A DNA stretch of 64,000 nt from Chloroflexota bacterium (GTDB lineage Bacteria; Chloroflexota; Dehalococcoidia; Tepidiformales; Tepidiformaceae): contig JACRBT010000017.1 in NCBI GenBank assembly GCA_016234445.1, positions 223,813 to 287,812 on the forward strand, read 5' to 3'. Positions 52,364 to 61,579 of the stretch are shown piece by piece (the first letter of the stretch is position 1; every line of letters starts with the position of its first letter). The notes beneath the pieces are model-generated. The model saw only the letters and a list, made by a program, of their open reading frames with translations, had not been told where the DNA came from and did not search any database. The position numbers and the translations under genes are program-made.

Positions 52364-53316
52364 TATGAGTACCTGATCCGCGGGTCAAGGACCGAATAGA
52401 GCATGTCCACCCCAAGGTTGGTGAAGACCACGATCGCCGCCACCAGGATGTTGATGCCCTGGATGACCGGATAGTCGTGGTTGTTGACGGAGGTGATGTA
52501 GTACCGGCCCATCCCGGGGATGGAGTACACGGACTCAATGATGACCGTGCCCCCGACGAGGATGGGGAGCTGCAGACCGATGACCGTCACCACCGGGATC
52601 AGGGCATTCCGGAGCGCGTGCCGGACGATGACCGAACGCTCCCGGAGGCCCTTCGACCAGGCCGTCCGGATGTAGTCCTGGCGGAGGGTCTCCAGCATCG
52701 TCGAGCGGGTGAACCGCATGACGCTGCCGGACAGCCCCCCGCCAAGGATGAGTGCCGGCACCAGCATCATCCGGATGTTTCCCAGGGGGTTGTCCTGGAT
52801 GAAGATGTAGGTCTTGGGCGGCACGCCCCAGGTGAAGTACCGCCCCGCCAGCGTGATCAGCATGATGGCGATCCAAAACCCTGGAGCGGCCAACAGGCCG
52901 ATTGCGAAGCTCCGCCCGGCGTAGTCGACTGGTGTGTCTTGCCTCACGGCCGAGATGATGCCGATCGGCACGGCTATCACCACCGAGAAAAACAGCGCCA
53001 TGATCCCGAGTTCGAAGGTGACCGGCAGCCGGGTCTTCAATTCGCTACCCACCGTGCGGTCGCTGATGATCGACTTGCCCAGGTCAAACCGGGCAAGCTC
53101 ACCCAGCCACCGCGCATATTGGGTCGGGATGTTGTCGTCGAGCTGGTACTCCTTCAGGAGCGCCGCTTTTGTCTCGGGGTTCGCCGCCCCGTAGTCACCG
53201 GCGATGAGGGTGACGATGTCACCCGGCACCGCCCGGATCATGACGAAGACGACGAATGTCACCCCGAGAAGGGTCGGGATCATGAGCAACAGACGGCGAA
53301 CGAGATAACGTTGCAT
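52363..53316 (-). CDS. ABC transporter permease, DppB/OppB family
   Basis: 317 residues. The N-terminal YLVRRLLLMIPTLLGVTFVV and FVMIRAVPGD are diagnostic, and the EAA loop is QDYIRTAWSKGLRERSVIVR. About six membrane helices. It is the first permease of the operon, 30 bp after the substrate-binding lipoprotein gene, and overlaps the DppC-type gene by one base. The matching ATPases are not adjacent. Confidence 0.93.
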   Translation of the reverse strand: MQRYLVRRLLLMIPTLLGVTFVVFVMIRAVPGDIVTLIAGDYGAANPETKAALLKEYQLDDNIPTQYARWLGELARFDLGKSIISDRTVGSELKTRLPVTFELGIMALFFSVVIAVPIGIISAVRQDTPVDYAGRSFAIGLLAAPGFWIAIMLITLAGRYFTWGVPPKTYIFIQDNPLGNIRMMLVPALILGGGLSGSVMRFTRSTMLETLRQDYIRTAWSKGLRERSVIVRHALRNALIPVVTVIGLQLPILVGGTVIIESVYSIPGMGRYYITSVNNHDYPVIQGINILVAAIVVFTNLGVDMLYSVLDPRIRYS

Positions 53317-53346
53317 GGGTTCTCCCGGGGCAATCCCCGTTCGCTC

Positions 53347-55146
53347 TTAGGTGGCCTTCCAGCGGAAGGGGGCTTCCTCCGTCGGGCCGCCGTAACTACC
53401 GGGGACCGTCTGGATGTCCAGGTTCTTGAGATACCCGTGGGCGCCTTCCCAGCCCGTGCCGGCGCCTGCCTGGAGCGGCACGTAGTACATCTTCTCCGCG
53501 TTCTTGCGCTGGATGTCGTAGAACATCTGCTTGCGCTTCTCCGGGTCCAGCTCGGCCTGCTGCTTGGTGGCCAGGTCGGCCAGGGCGGCGTCCTTGACCT
53601 TGCCATGGTTCAGCGGATTGTCGGTGAAGAAGCGGATCGGGTACGAGCCGCCTTCGGGGAATGGCGTTTCGTAGCCGAAGGCGATGCCCTTGAAGTTCCC
53701 CGTGAAGGTCTGGGTGATGTACTTCGAGGAGTAGTCCTGGACCTCGGTGTTCACCTTGATCCCGATGGCCTGGAGGAACTGGATGTGGGCTTCGGCCAGC
53801 GTGTTGAACGTCGCGCCGTAGCGGTTGCCGGTGTACTGGTAGGGCACCGTGAAGCCGTCGGCGTAGCCAGCGGCCGTCATGAGCTTCTTCGCTTCGGCGA
53901 CGTTGTACTTGAAGAACTTCGCGGTGTCGCCCTGGCCCGTGCCCTTCGGGTCGAGCCAGAAACGGTTCATGCCCGCGGGGATCAGGTTGTTCCAGTCGTC
54001 GCGGACGGTGAGGCCGGCGTCGCGGAGCTTCTTGACGTTGTAGCCCAGGTCGGTGAGGGCGTCCCGGTCCATCGACATCGAGATCGCCTGGCGCACTTCC
54101 GCCTTCTGCAGCGGCGAGGCCGGGTCCGAGTCGAAGAACATGAAGCTGAGAAGCTGGGAGACCTCCCCGTACAGCTGCACGTCCGGGATCTGCTTCTTCA
54201 CGTTCACGAGGTCGTCGGCGACGAGGCCTGTGTGGTCCGTGTTCTTGCTCAGGAACTGGGCAAGGCGGTTCGCGTATTCGGGGATGACGGCGTACTCGAT
54301 CCCGTCCATGAGCGGGAACGACTGGCCGTCGGACGACTTGAAGTGCCAGTTCTCGTTCCGCTTGTACTTGATGCTCACCGACGGCGTGTAGCTATCGAAC
54401 TTCCAGGGACCGCTGCCGATCATCACCTTGGCCGGGTCGAAGCCGCCGGAACCGCTGATCCCGGCCTCCTTCGGCATAATCCAGAGAAGGTTCGAGTCCG
54501 CGAGCACGTCAAGGAAGGCGGCGTTCGGAGCCTTCAACTTGAAAACGATCGTCGAAGCGTCCGGGTAGGTCACGCTCTCCACGAAAGCCAGTTGGCTCGC
54601 GTTCGTGTTCTTCGCGTCCGTTGCGCGCTTCCACGAGTAGTCCACGTCCTCCGTGGTCATGGCGCGGCCGTTCACGGGGGCAACGTTGTGGAACTTGACC
54701 GCCGGGTTCAGCTTCACCGTCCAGGTGAGGCCGTCCGCGCTCGGGGTGGCGCTCAACGCCGCGTCCGGGACCGGCTTGAGGTCGGCGAGCTTCACGCCCG
54801 GGCCGGCGTTGTACTTGAAGAGGCGGCTGTAGACGTGGGCAGCGGCGCCCTTCGTCAGGAACGAGAGGTTCCCGTAAGGGTCGATCGTCGGCGGGTCGCC
54901 CGCAACGTCGAGCTTGTACGTGCCGCCGCGCTTCGCCCCCGCAAACGGGTCGACCGGAGTCGCTGTTGCCGCCGCGCCCGTGGTGGGCGTCGCAAGTCCG
55001 CCGCCATCGCCGCCGCCGTCGTCGTCGTCGCCGCAGCCGACGAGCCCGATGCTCGCGGCGCCAACGCCAACCGTGCCGGCGCCAACGAGGAACCTTCGCC
55101 GCGACGAGCGCGACTGCCAGTACTTGTTCCAATAGTCAGATGCCAA
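53347..55146 (-). CDS. Tat-exported ABC substrate-binding lipoprotein (SBP_bac_5)
   Basis: 599 residues. The N-terminus SRRRFLVGAGTVGVGAASIG is a twin-arginine signal (Arg16-18), and GLVGC provides a lipobox at Cys38. The mature protein begins with an Asp/Gly-rich stretch and continues with the SBP_bac_5 fold: TYKLDVAGDPPTIDPYGNLS, MIGSGPWKFDSYTPSVSIKY and SQLLSFMFFDSDPASPLQKA. It binds peptides or similar substrates outside the membrane for the two permeases downstream. TTG 55146 is preferred because GGAGGGGG precedes it; longer frames lack a signal sequence at the end. Confidence 0.92.
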   Translation of the reverse strand: MASDYWNKYWQSRSSRRRFLVGAGTVGVGAASIGLVGCGDDDDGGGDGGGLATPTTGAAATATPVDPFAGAKRGGTYKLDVAGDPPTIDPYGNLSFLTKGAAAHVYSRLFKYNAGPGVKLADLKPVPDAALSATPSADGLTWTVKLNPAVKFHNVAPVNGRAMTTEDVDYSWKRATDAKNTNASQLAFVESVTYPDASTIVFKLKAPNAAFLDVLADSNLLWIMPKEAGISGSGGFDPAKVMIGSGPWKFDSYTPSVSIKYKRNENWHFKSSDGQSFPLMDGIEYAVIPEYANRLAQFLSKNTDHTGLVADDLVNVKKQIPDVQLYGEVSQLLSFMFFDSDPASPLQKAEVRQAISMSMDRDALTDLGYNVKKLRDAGLTVRDDWNNLIPAGMNRFWLDPKGTGQGDTAKFFKYNVAEAKKLMTAAGYADGFTVPYQYTGNRYGATFNTLAEAHIQFLQAIGIKVNTEVQDYSSKYITQTFTGNFKGIAFGYETPFPEGGSYPIRFFTDNPLNHGKVKDAALADLATKQQAELDPEKRKQMFYDIQRKNAEKMYYVPLQAGAGTGWEGAHGYLKNLDIQTVPGSYGGPTEEAPFRWKAT

Positions 55147-55575
55147 GGTGTTTCCCCCTCCGTGTGGTGGCCGCGGTGCGTGTGTGCAAGCCCCGCCTGG
55201 CCCCAAGTCCGTGTACCGCGTACGGCGGTGAGTCAACAGGAGCCCATGAACAATGTCAAATGTTCACGCGACCCCCACTTTCGGCTCGGAGGTGAATCCT
55301 ACGGGCCTGAAGAGACCTCCGCGCGTGGCACACCTTCCTCTCTAGGTACGCGCCGCCTTCACTCGCGGGATCGCTTCAGAGTGTCACTGTCATGCTGGCG
55401 ATACGCGTTCGTGAACTGATCTTCTCCTCAGCCATAGCGCCCGCCTATCGATGTGGGGACTGTCACCACTGTCATCACCTTGCCCCTCCCCGCGGCGTTC
55501 CTCCATCGTCGGTAGTGACATGGCCGCTACAGCGCCGGGGATCCCCGCGGCGGCCTCCCAGAGAGGAAGAACCCC
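55147..55575 (+). promoter_or_regulatory. Divergent promoter region with inverted and direct repeats
   Basis: 430 bp between the divergent substrate-binding protein and thiolase genes, without a credible gene. An inverted repeat TGAACA-N8-TGTTCA (55247-55266) overlaps a TTGACA on the minus strand, and TTGACT follows on the same strand (55236-55231). Nearer to the thiolase, TGTCAC-TGTCAT (55382-55393) and TGTCAC-CAC-TGTCAT (55461-55475) form four copies of TGTCA. These are possible regulator sites; no clear -35/-10 pair was fixed. Confidence 0.4.
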
Positions 55576-56754
55576 ATGGACGACATCGTCATCGTTTCCG
55601 GCGTGCGCACCGCCATCGGCCGCTTCCAGGGCTCGCTCGCCGACGTGCCCGCCAGCGACCTCGCCGCCACCGTCATCCGCGAGGCCGTCGACCGCGCGGG
55701 CATCGAGCCGGCCTCCGTCGACCATGTCGTCATGGGCATCGTCGGCCAGGTCGCCGAAGACGCCTATCTGTCCCGCCACGCTGCCGTGAAGGCCGGCCTC
55801 CCCGTCGGGACCCCGGCGATGAACGTCAACCGCATCTGCGGGAGCGGCCTCGAAGCGATCAACACCGCCAGCCGCCTCATTCTCAGTGGCGACGCGGAAG
55901 TCGTCGTCGCCGGCGGCGCCGAGAACATGTCCCGCATGCCCTTCTACCTCCGCAAGGCCCGGACCGGTTACCGCCTCGGCCACGACGCCATCGAGGACGG
56001 GATCATCCATCTCCTCAGCGACCCCTTCCAGGGCTACCACATGGGCATCACCGCCGAGAATTTGGCCGAACAGTTCGAGGTCACCCGGGCGGCGCAGGAC
56101 GAATTCGCCGCCGAGAGCCAGCGCCGTGCCCTCAACGCGATCGAGCAGGGTTACTTCAAGGACCAGATCGTCGCCGTCACCACCCGCGCCGGCCGTGAAG
56201 AGCGCGTCTTCGACACGGACGAGCACCCCCGCGCATCGACGGTCGAAGCGCTCGCGAAGATGCGGCCCGCCTTCAAGGAAGGGGGCGTGGTCACGGCCGG
56301 CAACGCCAGCGGGATCAACGACGGCGCCGCCGCCACGGTCGTCATGTCGGCGTCGAAGGCGAAGGAGCTGGGTGTGAAGCCCCGGCTGCGCCTTGTCGCC
56401 CGCGCCGAAGCCGGCGTCGACCCGAGCATCATGGGCAGCGGCCCCATCCCGGCCGTCCGCAAGGCGCTGGAAAAGGCGCGGATGACGATCGGGCAGATGG
56501 ACTGCATCGAACTGAACGAGGCCTTCGCGAGCGTGTCCTGCGCCTGCGCGAACGAACTCTCCCTCGACCCCGCGAAGACGAACCCGAATGGCGGCGCAAT
56601 CGCCCTCGGGCATCCGATCGGCGCCACCGGGACCATCCTCACGGTGAAGCTCATGCACGAACTCGAGCGCACGGGTGGCCGCTACGGGCTCGTCAGCCTC
56701 TGCATCGGCGGCGGCCAGGGCATCGCCACCATCTTCGAGCGCATTAGCGGATAG
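55576..56754 (+). CDS. Acetyl-CoA C-acyltransferase (thiolase)
   Basis: 392 residues. The catalytic Cys88 lies in NRICGSGLEA, His346 in GHPIGATG and Cys376 in CIGGGQG, the full thiolase set. It either cleaves 3-oxoacyl-CoA (degradation) or condenses acetyl-CoA (synthesis). Members with NVNRICGSGLEA are usually acetyl-CoA acetyltransferases (AtoB/PhaA). GAGGAAGA precedes the ATG. It converges on a crotonase gene, so both may serve acyl-CoA turnover. Confidence 0.94.
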   Translation: MDDIVIVSGVRTAIGRFQGSLADVPASDLAATVIREAVDRAGIEPASVDHVVMGIVGQVAEDAYLSRHAAVKAGLPVGTPAMNVNRICGSGLEAINTASRLILSGDAEVVVAGGAENMSRMPFYLRKARTGYRLGHDAIEDGIIHLLSDPFQGYHMGITAENLAEQFEVTRAAQDEFAAESQRRALNAIEQGYFKDQIVAVTTRAGREERVFDTDEHPRASTVEALAKMRPAFKEGGVVTAGNASGINDGAAATVVMSASKAKELGVKPRLRLVARAEAGVDPSIMGSGPIPAVRKALEKARMTIGQMDCIELNEAFASVSCACANELSLDPAKTNPNGGAIALGHPIGATGTILTVKLMHELERTGGRYGLVSLCIGGGQGIATIFERISG

Positions 56755-56769
56755 GGCAGCGGGCCGGCG

Positions 56770-57609
56770 TCAGGCCCCGGAGCCGTGCTGGCCCCGGTGG
56801 CGCTCGTAATTTTCCATCGCCCGCTGGACCATCGGCCGGCGGCGGCCTTCCGGCTTCTGGAGCGCGTAGCCCGGGTCGGCTTCGCCCCCCGACGAGAGCA
56901 TGTACATGGCGTGGGCGGCCTGGATGTGGGCGGTGAACCCCTGCTCGTCCAGCGCCTGGTTCACCGCCTGCTTGATCATGGCGAGCTGGAACGGGTCGTT
57001 CTCCGCTACTCGCGCGGCGTAGGCCATCACCTCGTCGTCGAGGCGCGCCCGCGGGACCACCCGGTCCACGAATCCAAGCTTCTCCGCTTCCTCCGCGCCG
57101 ATGAACCGGCTCTCGAAAAGGATTGCCTTCGCCTTCCGCGGGTGGATGTCCCACGGCACCGAGAAGTACTGGAAGTTCGTCGGCAAGAACATCGCGTCGT
57201 CGGCGGCGAAGACCACGTCGCAGGCCGACGAGATGATCCAGCCGGCGAAGATGCAGTACCCCTGGACGGCCGCCACCGTCGGCTTGGGGATGTTCCTCCA
57301 GCGCAGCGTCGGCCCGATGTTCATCTCCCACGACCGCCGGTAACGCCCGCGCAGCCCTTCGGCGTAGGGACGAGCCTCGCGGTCAGCCAGCTCTTCCGGC
57401 GTCCCGAGGTCGTGCCCGGCGGAAAAGTGGTCGCCCGCCCCGGCCAGGACGATCACCCCGACGCCGTCGTCTTCGGCGGCCCGGGCGAAGGCGGCGTCCA
57501 GCTCCTCGATGAGCATGCGGCTCTGGGCATTCCGGTACTGCGGGCGGTTCAGCACCAGCCGGGCCACGCGCCCCACCTGCTCGTAGCGCACCTGCGCGGA
57601 GTCGCTCAT
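56770..57609 (-). CDS. Enoyl-CoA hydratase/isomerase family protein
   Basis: 279 residues. Features are NRPQYRNAQSRMLIEELD, the oxyanion-hole FSAGHDLGTPEEL, AAVQGYCIFAGWIISSACDV, and a longer insert GRYRRSWEMNIGPTLRWRNI typical of a subfamily near AMP-binding or CoA-transferase gene clusters. Catalytic Glu residues were not placed. It is the last gene of a three-gene operon with two class III CoA-transferases; the ATGA overlaps the preceding stop. Confidence 0.88.
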   Translation of the reverse strand: MSDSAQVRYEQVGRVARLVLNRPQYRNAQSRMLIEELDAAFARAAEDDGVGVIVLAGAGDHFSAGHDLGTPEELADREARPYAEGLRGRYRRSWEMNIGPTLRWRNIPKPTVAAVQGYCIFAGWIISSACDVVFAADDAMFLPTNFQYFSVPWDIHPRKAKAILFESRFIGAEEAEKLGFVDRVVPRARLDDEVMAYAARVAENDPFQLAMIKQAVNQALDEQGFTAHIQAAHAMYMLSSGGEADPGYALQKPEGRRRPMVQRAMENYERHRGQHGSGA

Positions 57610-58880
57610 CCTGTGCCTCCTTCGTAGCCGTCGGGCGGGCCCACGCCGGAGACACCGCTCGCGACCAGGGCCTCGTATTCGTCGTGGCTCATCCCCAGCA
57701 GCTCCGAGAACACCTCGAAGTTGTGTTCCCCGAGGCATGGCGCGGGCCGGGTTGCCCCCGGCGTCGTCTTCGAGAAGTGGAACGGGCTGCAGATCATGTC
57801 CCACGTCCCCGCCTCGGGGTGCGTCACCGTCTCGATGACGCCGCGCTCCCGGAGGTGCGGGTCCGAGGCGACTTCGTCGGCCTCCAGCACGGCGGCGGCG
57901 ATCACCCCGGCCGCGCTGAGCCGCCGGGCCAGGCTGTCGCGATCCGCTCCCGCGGTGGCGGCGCCGATCGCGGCGTCGAGCGCATCCTCGTTCGCCTTCC
58001 GGGCGCTGGCCGAGGCGAACCGCGCGTCCGCCGCCCACTCGGCATGCCCAAGCGCGCCGCAGAGTGCCAGCCACTGCACTTCCGTTTCGGAGGCGGCCGC
58101 CACCCACCGGTTCTCCCCGGCGCAGGGGTAGATCCCGTGGGGCGCGAAGGTGGTGTGGCGGTTGCCCATCCGGGGCCGCTGGCGTCCGGTCAACGCCCAC
58201 TCGATGGCGGCGTCGCCGATGTGGGCCAGGTTGGCCTCCTGCATCGAGAGGTCGATGTACTGTCCTTCGCCCGTCGACTGGCGGTGGTGGAGCGCCGCCA
58301 GGATCGCGCCGCAGCCGTAGAGGCCCGCCACCGCGTCCGGGTACATCTGCCCCGAATTCATCGGCGGCCCGCCTTCGTAGCCGTGCAGGGCGGTCATCCC
58401 GGAGGTTGGCTCGATCGTCCCGCCGATGCCTGGCACGTTCGCCCACGGCCCGGTGTTCCCGTAGGCCGAAAGGCTCAGGAGGATGATGTCCGGTTTGACC
58501 TCCCGCAGGGCGTCGTACCCGAGCCCGAGGTTCCCGAGCACCCGCGGCGAAAAGTTCTCCGCCACGAAGTCTGCATGGCGGACCATCCGGAGCAGCACCT
58601 CCCGGCCCTCCGCGGCCTGGAGGTCGAGGGTGACGCAGCGCTTGTTGGTGTTCACGGAGTTGTAAAGCGGGTTGCAGTTCCACGGGTGCTTCGCCGTAGG
58701 CACCTCCCGGAGGGCGGCCGGCATCGGCATGTCGTAGCTGCCGCGCCACGAATCCAGCCGCTTCCGGACCTCCACCTGGATGATGTCGGCTCCCAGGAAC
58801 CCCAGGAGCTGGGTGCAATAGGTCCCCGCCCATGCCTGGGTGAGGACCACCCCCCGGAGCCCGTGCAGCGGCCCGCTCAT
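57606..58880 (-). CDS. Class III CoA-transferase (CaiB/BaiF)
   Basis: 424 residues. It opens GPLHGLRGVVLTQAWAGTYC and contains LGFLGADIIQVEVRKRLDSW, NTNKRCVTLDLQAAEGREVL, and SAYGNTGPWANVPGIGGTIE; the candidate catalytic Asp of the family is not obvious at the usual GxD position (reads PGIGGTIEPT), so activity may differ. Middle gene of the operon, with ATGA overlaps at both ends. Substrate unknown. Confidence 0.87.
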   Translation of the reverse strand: MSGPLHGLRGVVLTQAWAGTYCTQLLGFLGADIIQVEVRKRLDSWRGSYDMPMPAALREVPTAKHPWNCNPLYNSVNTNKRCVTLDLQAAEGREVLLRMVRHADFVAENFSPRVLGNLGLGYDALREVKPDIILLSLSAYGNTGPWANVPGIGGTIEPTSGMTALHGYEGGPPMNSGQMYPDAVAGLYGCGAILAALHHRQSTGEGQYIDLSMQEANLAHIGDAAIEWALTGRQRPRMGNRHTTFAPHGIYPCAGENRWVAAASETEVQWLALCGALGHAEWAADARFASASARKANEDALDAAIGAATAGADRDSLARRLSAAGVIAAAVLEADEVASDPHLRERGVIETVTHPEAGTWDMICSPFHFSKTTPGATRPAPCLGEHNFEVFSELLGMSHDEYEALVASGVSGVGPPDGYEGGTG

Positions 58881-59992
58881 CGCCCGTCCTCCGCCGCCCG
58901 GCCGGGCGCCGGGGCGCGTCCGCTAAGCTCCCACGGTGTCCTCGTCATCTTGAATGGCGCCCCGGGGAACGTCGCCGGCGCCTCGCCGTCATCCAGTTGT
59001 GCCCAGAATCCGCGCGCCTGGAGGTGCTCGTTCGCGGCAAGCTCCGCCATCTCCAGCACCGGCCCGGCGATAACCCGCCGCGCCGCCAGCTCCTGGAAGA
59101 GGTCGTGGCGCGTCCACCCGCGCATCGCTTCCTCGACCCGGCCCACGTATTCGTCCTTGTGCGAGGCGCGGTAGTGGCCCGCTTCCCAGCGCGGGTCCGC
59201 GGCCAGGTCCTCCAGCCCGAGGATGTGCATCGCGTCGCGCCAGAAGTGTGCCCGGCTGATGGTCAGGGCGAAGTGGCCGTCCCGCACCGGCACCGGCCCG
59301 GAGAGCATGTCGACCTCCGCCCGGCGCCGCAGCGTTTCGCCGCCGTAGAGCGTCCGCAGCACCGCCGGGGCGAAGGTTGAGGCCATCACGTCCACGGCCG
59401 CGACGTCCACCTCCTGCCCCTCGCCGGCGTGCTCCCCGCGGCGCCAGAGTGCCGCGAGGACCGCCGCCCAGGCGGCGACGCCCGTGCACATCGACGACTG
59501 CCAGCCGCTCGGTTTCAGTGGCTCCCGGCTCAAGAGGCCGTTGAGCGCGGCCCATCCCGAGCGCGCCGCGGTCGTGAGGTCGTTCCCGGGCGTCTCCGCG
59601 AGGGCGCCGGCCATCCCGTGCTCGGTGGCGTGCGCCATCACCAGGTCTGCCCGCCCGAACGACCCGTACTCCAGCCCACGTGTCGCCAGCCACGACGGCG
59701 CCGCGCTCGAAACCAGGACGTCGCACCGCGCGGCCAGCCCCCGGAAGACTCCCCGCCCGGCTTCGGAGTCGAGGTCGAGCGTCACCGACCGTTTGTTCGC
59801 GAGGAAGTATGCCGCCGGGATGCTCGCCCCGGCGTGGTCGAAGGGCGCGAGCTGGCGCAGGGGGTGCCCGGCCGGTGGCTCCGCGAGGACCACTTCAGCG
59901 CCGAAATCCGCCAGGAGCCGCGAGCACCACGCCCCCGCCACCGTCGTGGAGAAGTCGATCACGCGGACGCCGTCGAGGGCGCGGGGAGTCAT
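58877..59992 (-). CDS. Class III CoA-transferase (CaiB/BaiF), first of operon
   Basis: 371 residues, shorter than the others. It opens RALDGVRVIDFSTTVAGAWC, with DFGAEVVLAEPPAGH, ANKRSVTLDLDSEAG and TEHGMAGALAETPGNDLTTA. It couples to the second CoA-transferase by ATGA; a pair of such proteins next to each other suggests a heteromeric transferase, as in benzylsuccinate or phenyllactate systems, but the substrate is not identifiable. TACACT lies upstream as a possible -10. Confidence 0.87.
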   Translation of the reverse strand: MTPRALDGVRVIDFSTTVAGAWCSRLLADFGAEVVLAEPPAGHPLRQLAPFDHAGASIPAAYFLANKRSVTLDLDSEAGRGVFRGLAARCDVLVSSAAPSWLATRGLEYGSFGRADLVMAHATEHGMAGALAETPGNDLTTAARSGWAALNGLLSREPLKPSGWQSSMCTGVAAWAAVLAALWRRGEHAGEGQEVDVAAVDVMASTFAPAVLRTLYGGETLRRRAEVDMLSGPVPVRDGHFALTISRAHFWRDAMHILGLEDLAADPRWEAGHYRASHKDEYVGRVEEAMRGWTRHDLFQELAARRVIAGPVLEMAELAANEHLQARGFWAQLDDGEAPATFPGAPFKMTRTPWELSGRAPAPGRAAEDGR

Positions 59993-60058
59993 GGGTGGCC
60001 TGCTCCGCCGGGGATGGTTCGAAAGTGTACCGCGAACGGCGACGCGGCGGCGGCTCGG

Positions 60059-60538
60059 TTACACCGCTTCCAGCAGCACCGCGGCCGTTGCGGCCATCGC
60101 TTCCCGCCGCCCGACCGCATCCAGGCCCTCGGCCGTCTTCGCCTTCACGCTCACCTGCCCGGCGCCAACCCCCGCGATCTCCGCAATCCGTTCGCGCATG
60201 TGCTGGATGTACGGGGCCAGCTTCGGCCGCTCGGTCCGCACGGTCGCGTCGATGTTCGCCACTTCCCAGCCCGCTTCCCGCGCCAGCCGCAGCGCCTGCC
60301 GGAGGAAGTCGGCGCTGTCGGCGTGGGCGTAACGGGGGTCGCTCGGCGGGAAGTAGTGGCCGATGTCGCCCAGCGCCGCCGCCCCGAGGACGGCGTCGGT
60401 GATCGCGTGGAGCAGCACGTCGGCATCGCTGTGCCCGGCCAGCCCCGGCCCTTCTTCGATGATCACGCCCCCGAGGACCAGCGTCCGGGCGTCGTCGATC
60501 CGGTGGATGTCCTCGCCGATGCCAACCCGGTAGCTCAT
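60059..60538 (-). CDS. ispF: 2-C-methyl-D-erythritol 2,4-cyclodiphosphate synthase
   Basis: 159 residues. MEP pathway enzyme that cyclises CDP-methylerythritol 2-phosphate. Zinc ligands are Asp10 and His12 in GIGEDIHRI and His44 in VLLHAITDAV; GHSDADV, IDATVRTERPKLAPYI and KAKTAEGLDAVGRREA are also typical. ATG 60538 overlaps the ispD stop (ATGA). Longer frame to 61078 is a different-frame artefact. Confidence 0.97.
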   Translation of the reverse strand: MSYRVGIGEDIHRIDDARTLVLGGVIIEEGPGLAGHSDADVLLHAITDAVLGAAALGDIGHYFPPSDPRYAHADSADFLRQALRLAREAGWEVANIDATVRTERPKLAPYIQHMRERIAEIAGVGAGQVSVKAKTAEGLDAVGRREAMAATAAVLLEAV

Positions 60539-61206
60539 TGCACCCCCCTCGCCGCGAGGATCTGCCGCGCGATCTCGAGGTCGGCCGGGCGAGTGATCTT
60601 GAGGTTCTCGGGGTCGCCCTCGGCAACTGAGACATCCAGCCCCAGCCGTGCCAGCATCGCCGCGTCGTCGGTCTCGTCCCCGTCGCTCGCGGCCGCCGCG
60701 TCGAGCCAGGCCTGGCGCAACACCACCTGGGGGGTCTGTGCCGCCCACAGCGTCGCGCGGTCCGGGTGCCCCACGACTTGCCCGTGCCGCACGACCTTGA
60801 TCGTGTCGGTCACCGGGATAGCGGCGATCGCGCCAGGCTTGCCCTCCGCCGCTGCCACGCAGCGAGCGATGATCTCGCCGGTCACCAGCGGCCGCGCCCC
60901 GTCGTGGATCGCCACCGAGCGCGCCCGGCAGGCTCTGAGCCCCGCCTCTACGCTGTCGCGCCGCCGCTCGCCGCCGGCGACGACGGCCACCAGCTTCGCC
61001 GGCGCCCACGCCCGCGCGACGCTCTCCATCTCCTCGACCCGCCCCGCGGCCACCACGAAGACCACCCGTTCGACGCACTCCGCCGCCTCATACGCCGCCA
61101 GCGACCACGCCACCACCGGCCGGCCACAGAGGTCCGCGAGCAGCTTGTCGCGCTCCCCGAACCGCGTCGACGCCCCCGCGGCGACGATCACCGCATCAAC
61201 CTTCAT
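60535..61206 (-). CDS. ispD: 2-C-methyl-D-erythritol 4-phosphate cytidylyltransferase
   Basis: 223 residues. MEP pathway, makes CDP-methylerythritol. The glycine-rich loop VIVAAGASTRFGERDKLLAD, GGERRRDSVEAGL, IHDGARPLV and PVTDTIKVV are diagnostic. TAGCGT ends 7 nt before the ATG, a leaderless start. The gene pair ispD-ispF is a typical arrangement. Confidence 0.97.
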   Translation of the reverse strand: MKVDAVIVAAGASTRFGERDKLLADLCGRPVVAWSLAAYEAAECVERVVFVVAAGRVEEMESVARAWAPAKLVAVVAGGERRRDSVEAGLRACRARSVAIHDGARPLVTGEIIARCVAAAEGKPGAIAAIPVTDTIKVVRHGQVVGHPDRATLWAAQTPQVVLRQAWLDAAAASDGDETDDAAMLARLGLDVSVAEGDPENLKITRPADLEIARQILAARGVQ

Positions 61207-61325
61207 CCCCGCAACGCTACCACCCCCGCCGCCGCCGGCGCATCCCCGGGGGCGCGGGCGCGATCGGGGAGCATGGCCGTGAACTGATCGGTAAAAAGTA
61301 AGATTGGGAAGTACTGGAGCCAGCC

Positions 61326-61523
61326 GTGAAGATCAACTACGACCCGGAGACCGACACGCTGACCGTTATCCTGAAGGACGCCCTCGTCGCGGAGAGTGAC
61401 GAGGACAAGCCGGGCGTGATCGTGGATTTCGACGACCAGGGCGACGTGGTTGCGTTCGAGATCCTGGATGCATCACGCCGGGTTACAGACCCTCGGCACG
61501 TTGAGTTCACGGCGGTGCCGTAG
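61326..61523 (+). CDS. DUF2283 small protein
   Basis: 65 residues, GTG start. MKINYDPETDTLTVILKDAL and GVIVDFDDQGDVVAFEILDA are the typical DUF2283 pattern, a small beta-rich fold with many relatives next to DUF4258 or toxin-like genes. GGAG is about 8 nt before the GTG and TAAGAT upstream may be a -10. No partner is adjacent, except the opposite HicB-like gene. Function unknown. Confidence 0.82.
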   Translation: MKINYDPETDTLTVILKDALVAESDEDKPGVIVDFDDQGDVVAFEILDASRRVTDPRHVEFTAVP

Positions 61524-61579
61524 CTGTCCCGGAGACCGAGCTCGCGTCTGACGCTACCCGGAAAGCCGCGGAAGCCGGG

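Noticed and set aside
55208..55236. TTGACT with TACACG as a firm promoter for the substrate-binding protein gene
   Set aside because: The spacer is only 15 bp and the -10 is poor, so it was not called as a feature.
52477..55419. 980-residue open frame on the plus strand opposite the ABC importer genes
   Set aside because: The minus strand holds three clear family genes. The antisense frame stays open because of the high GC third positions and shows no domain.
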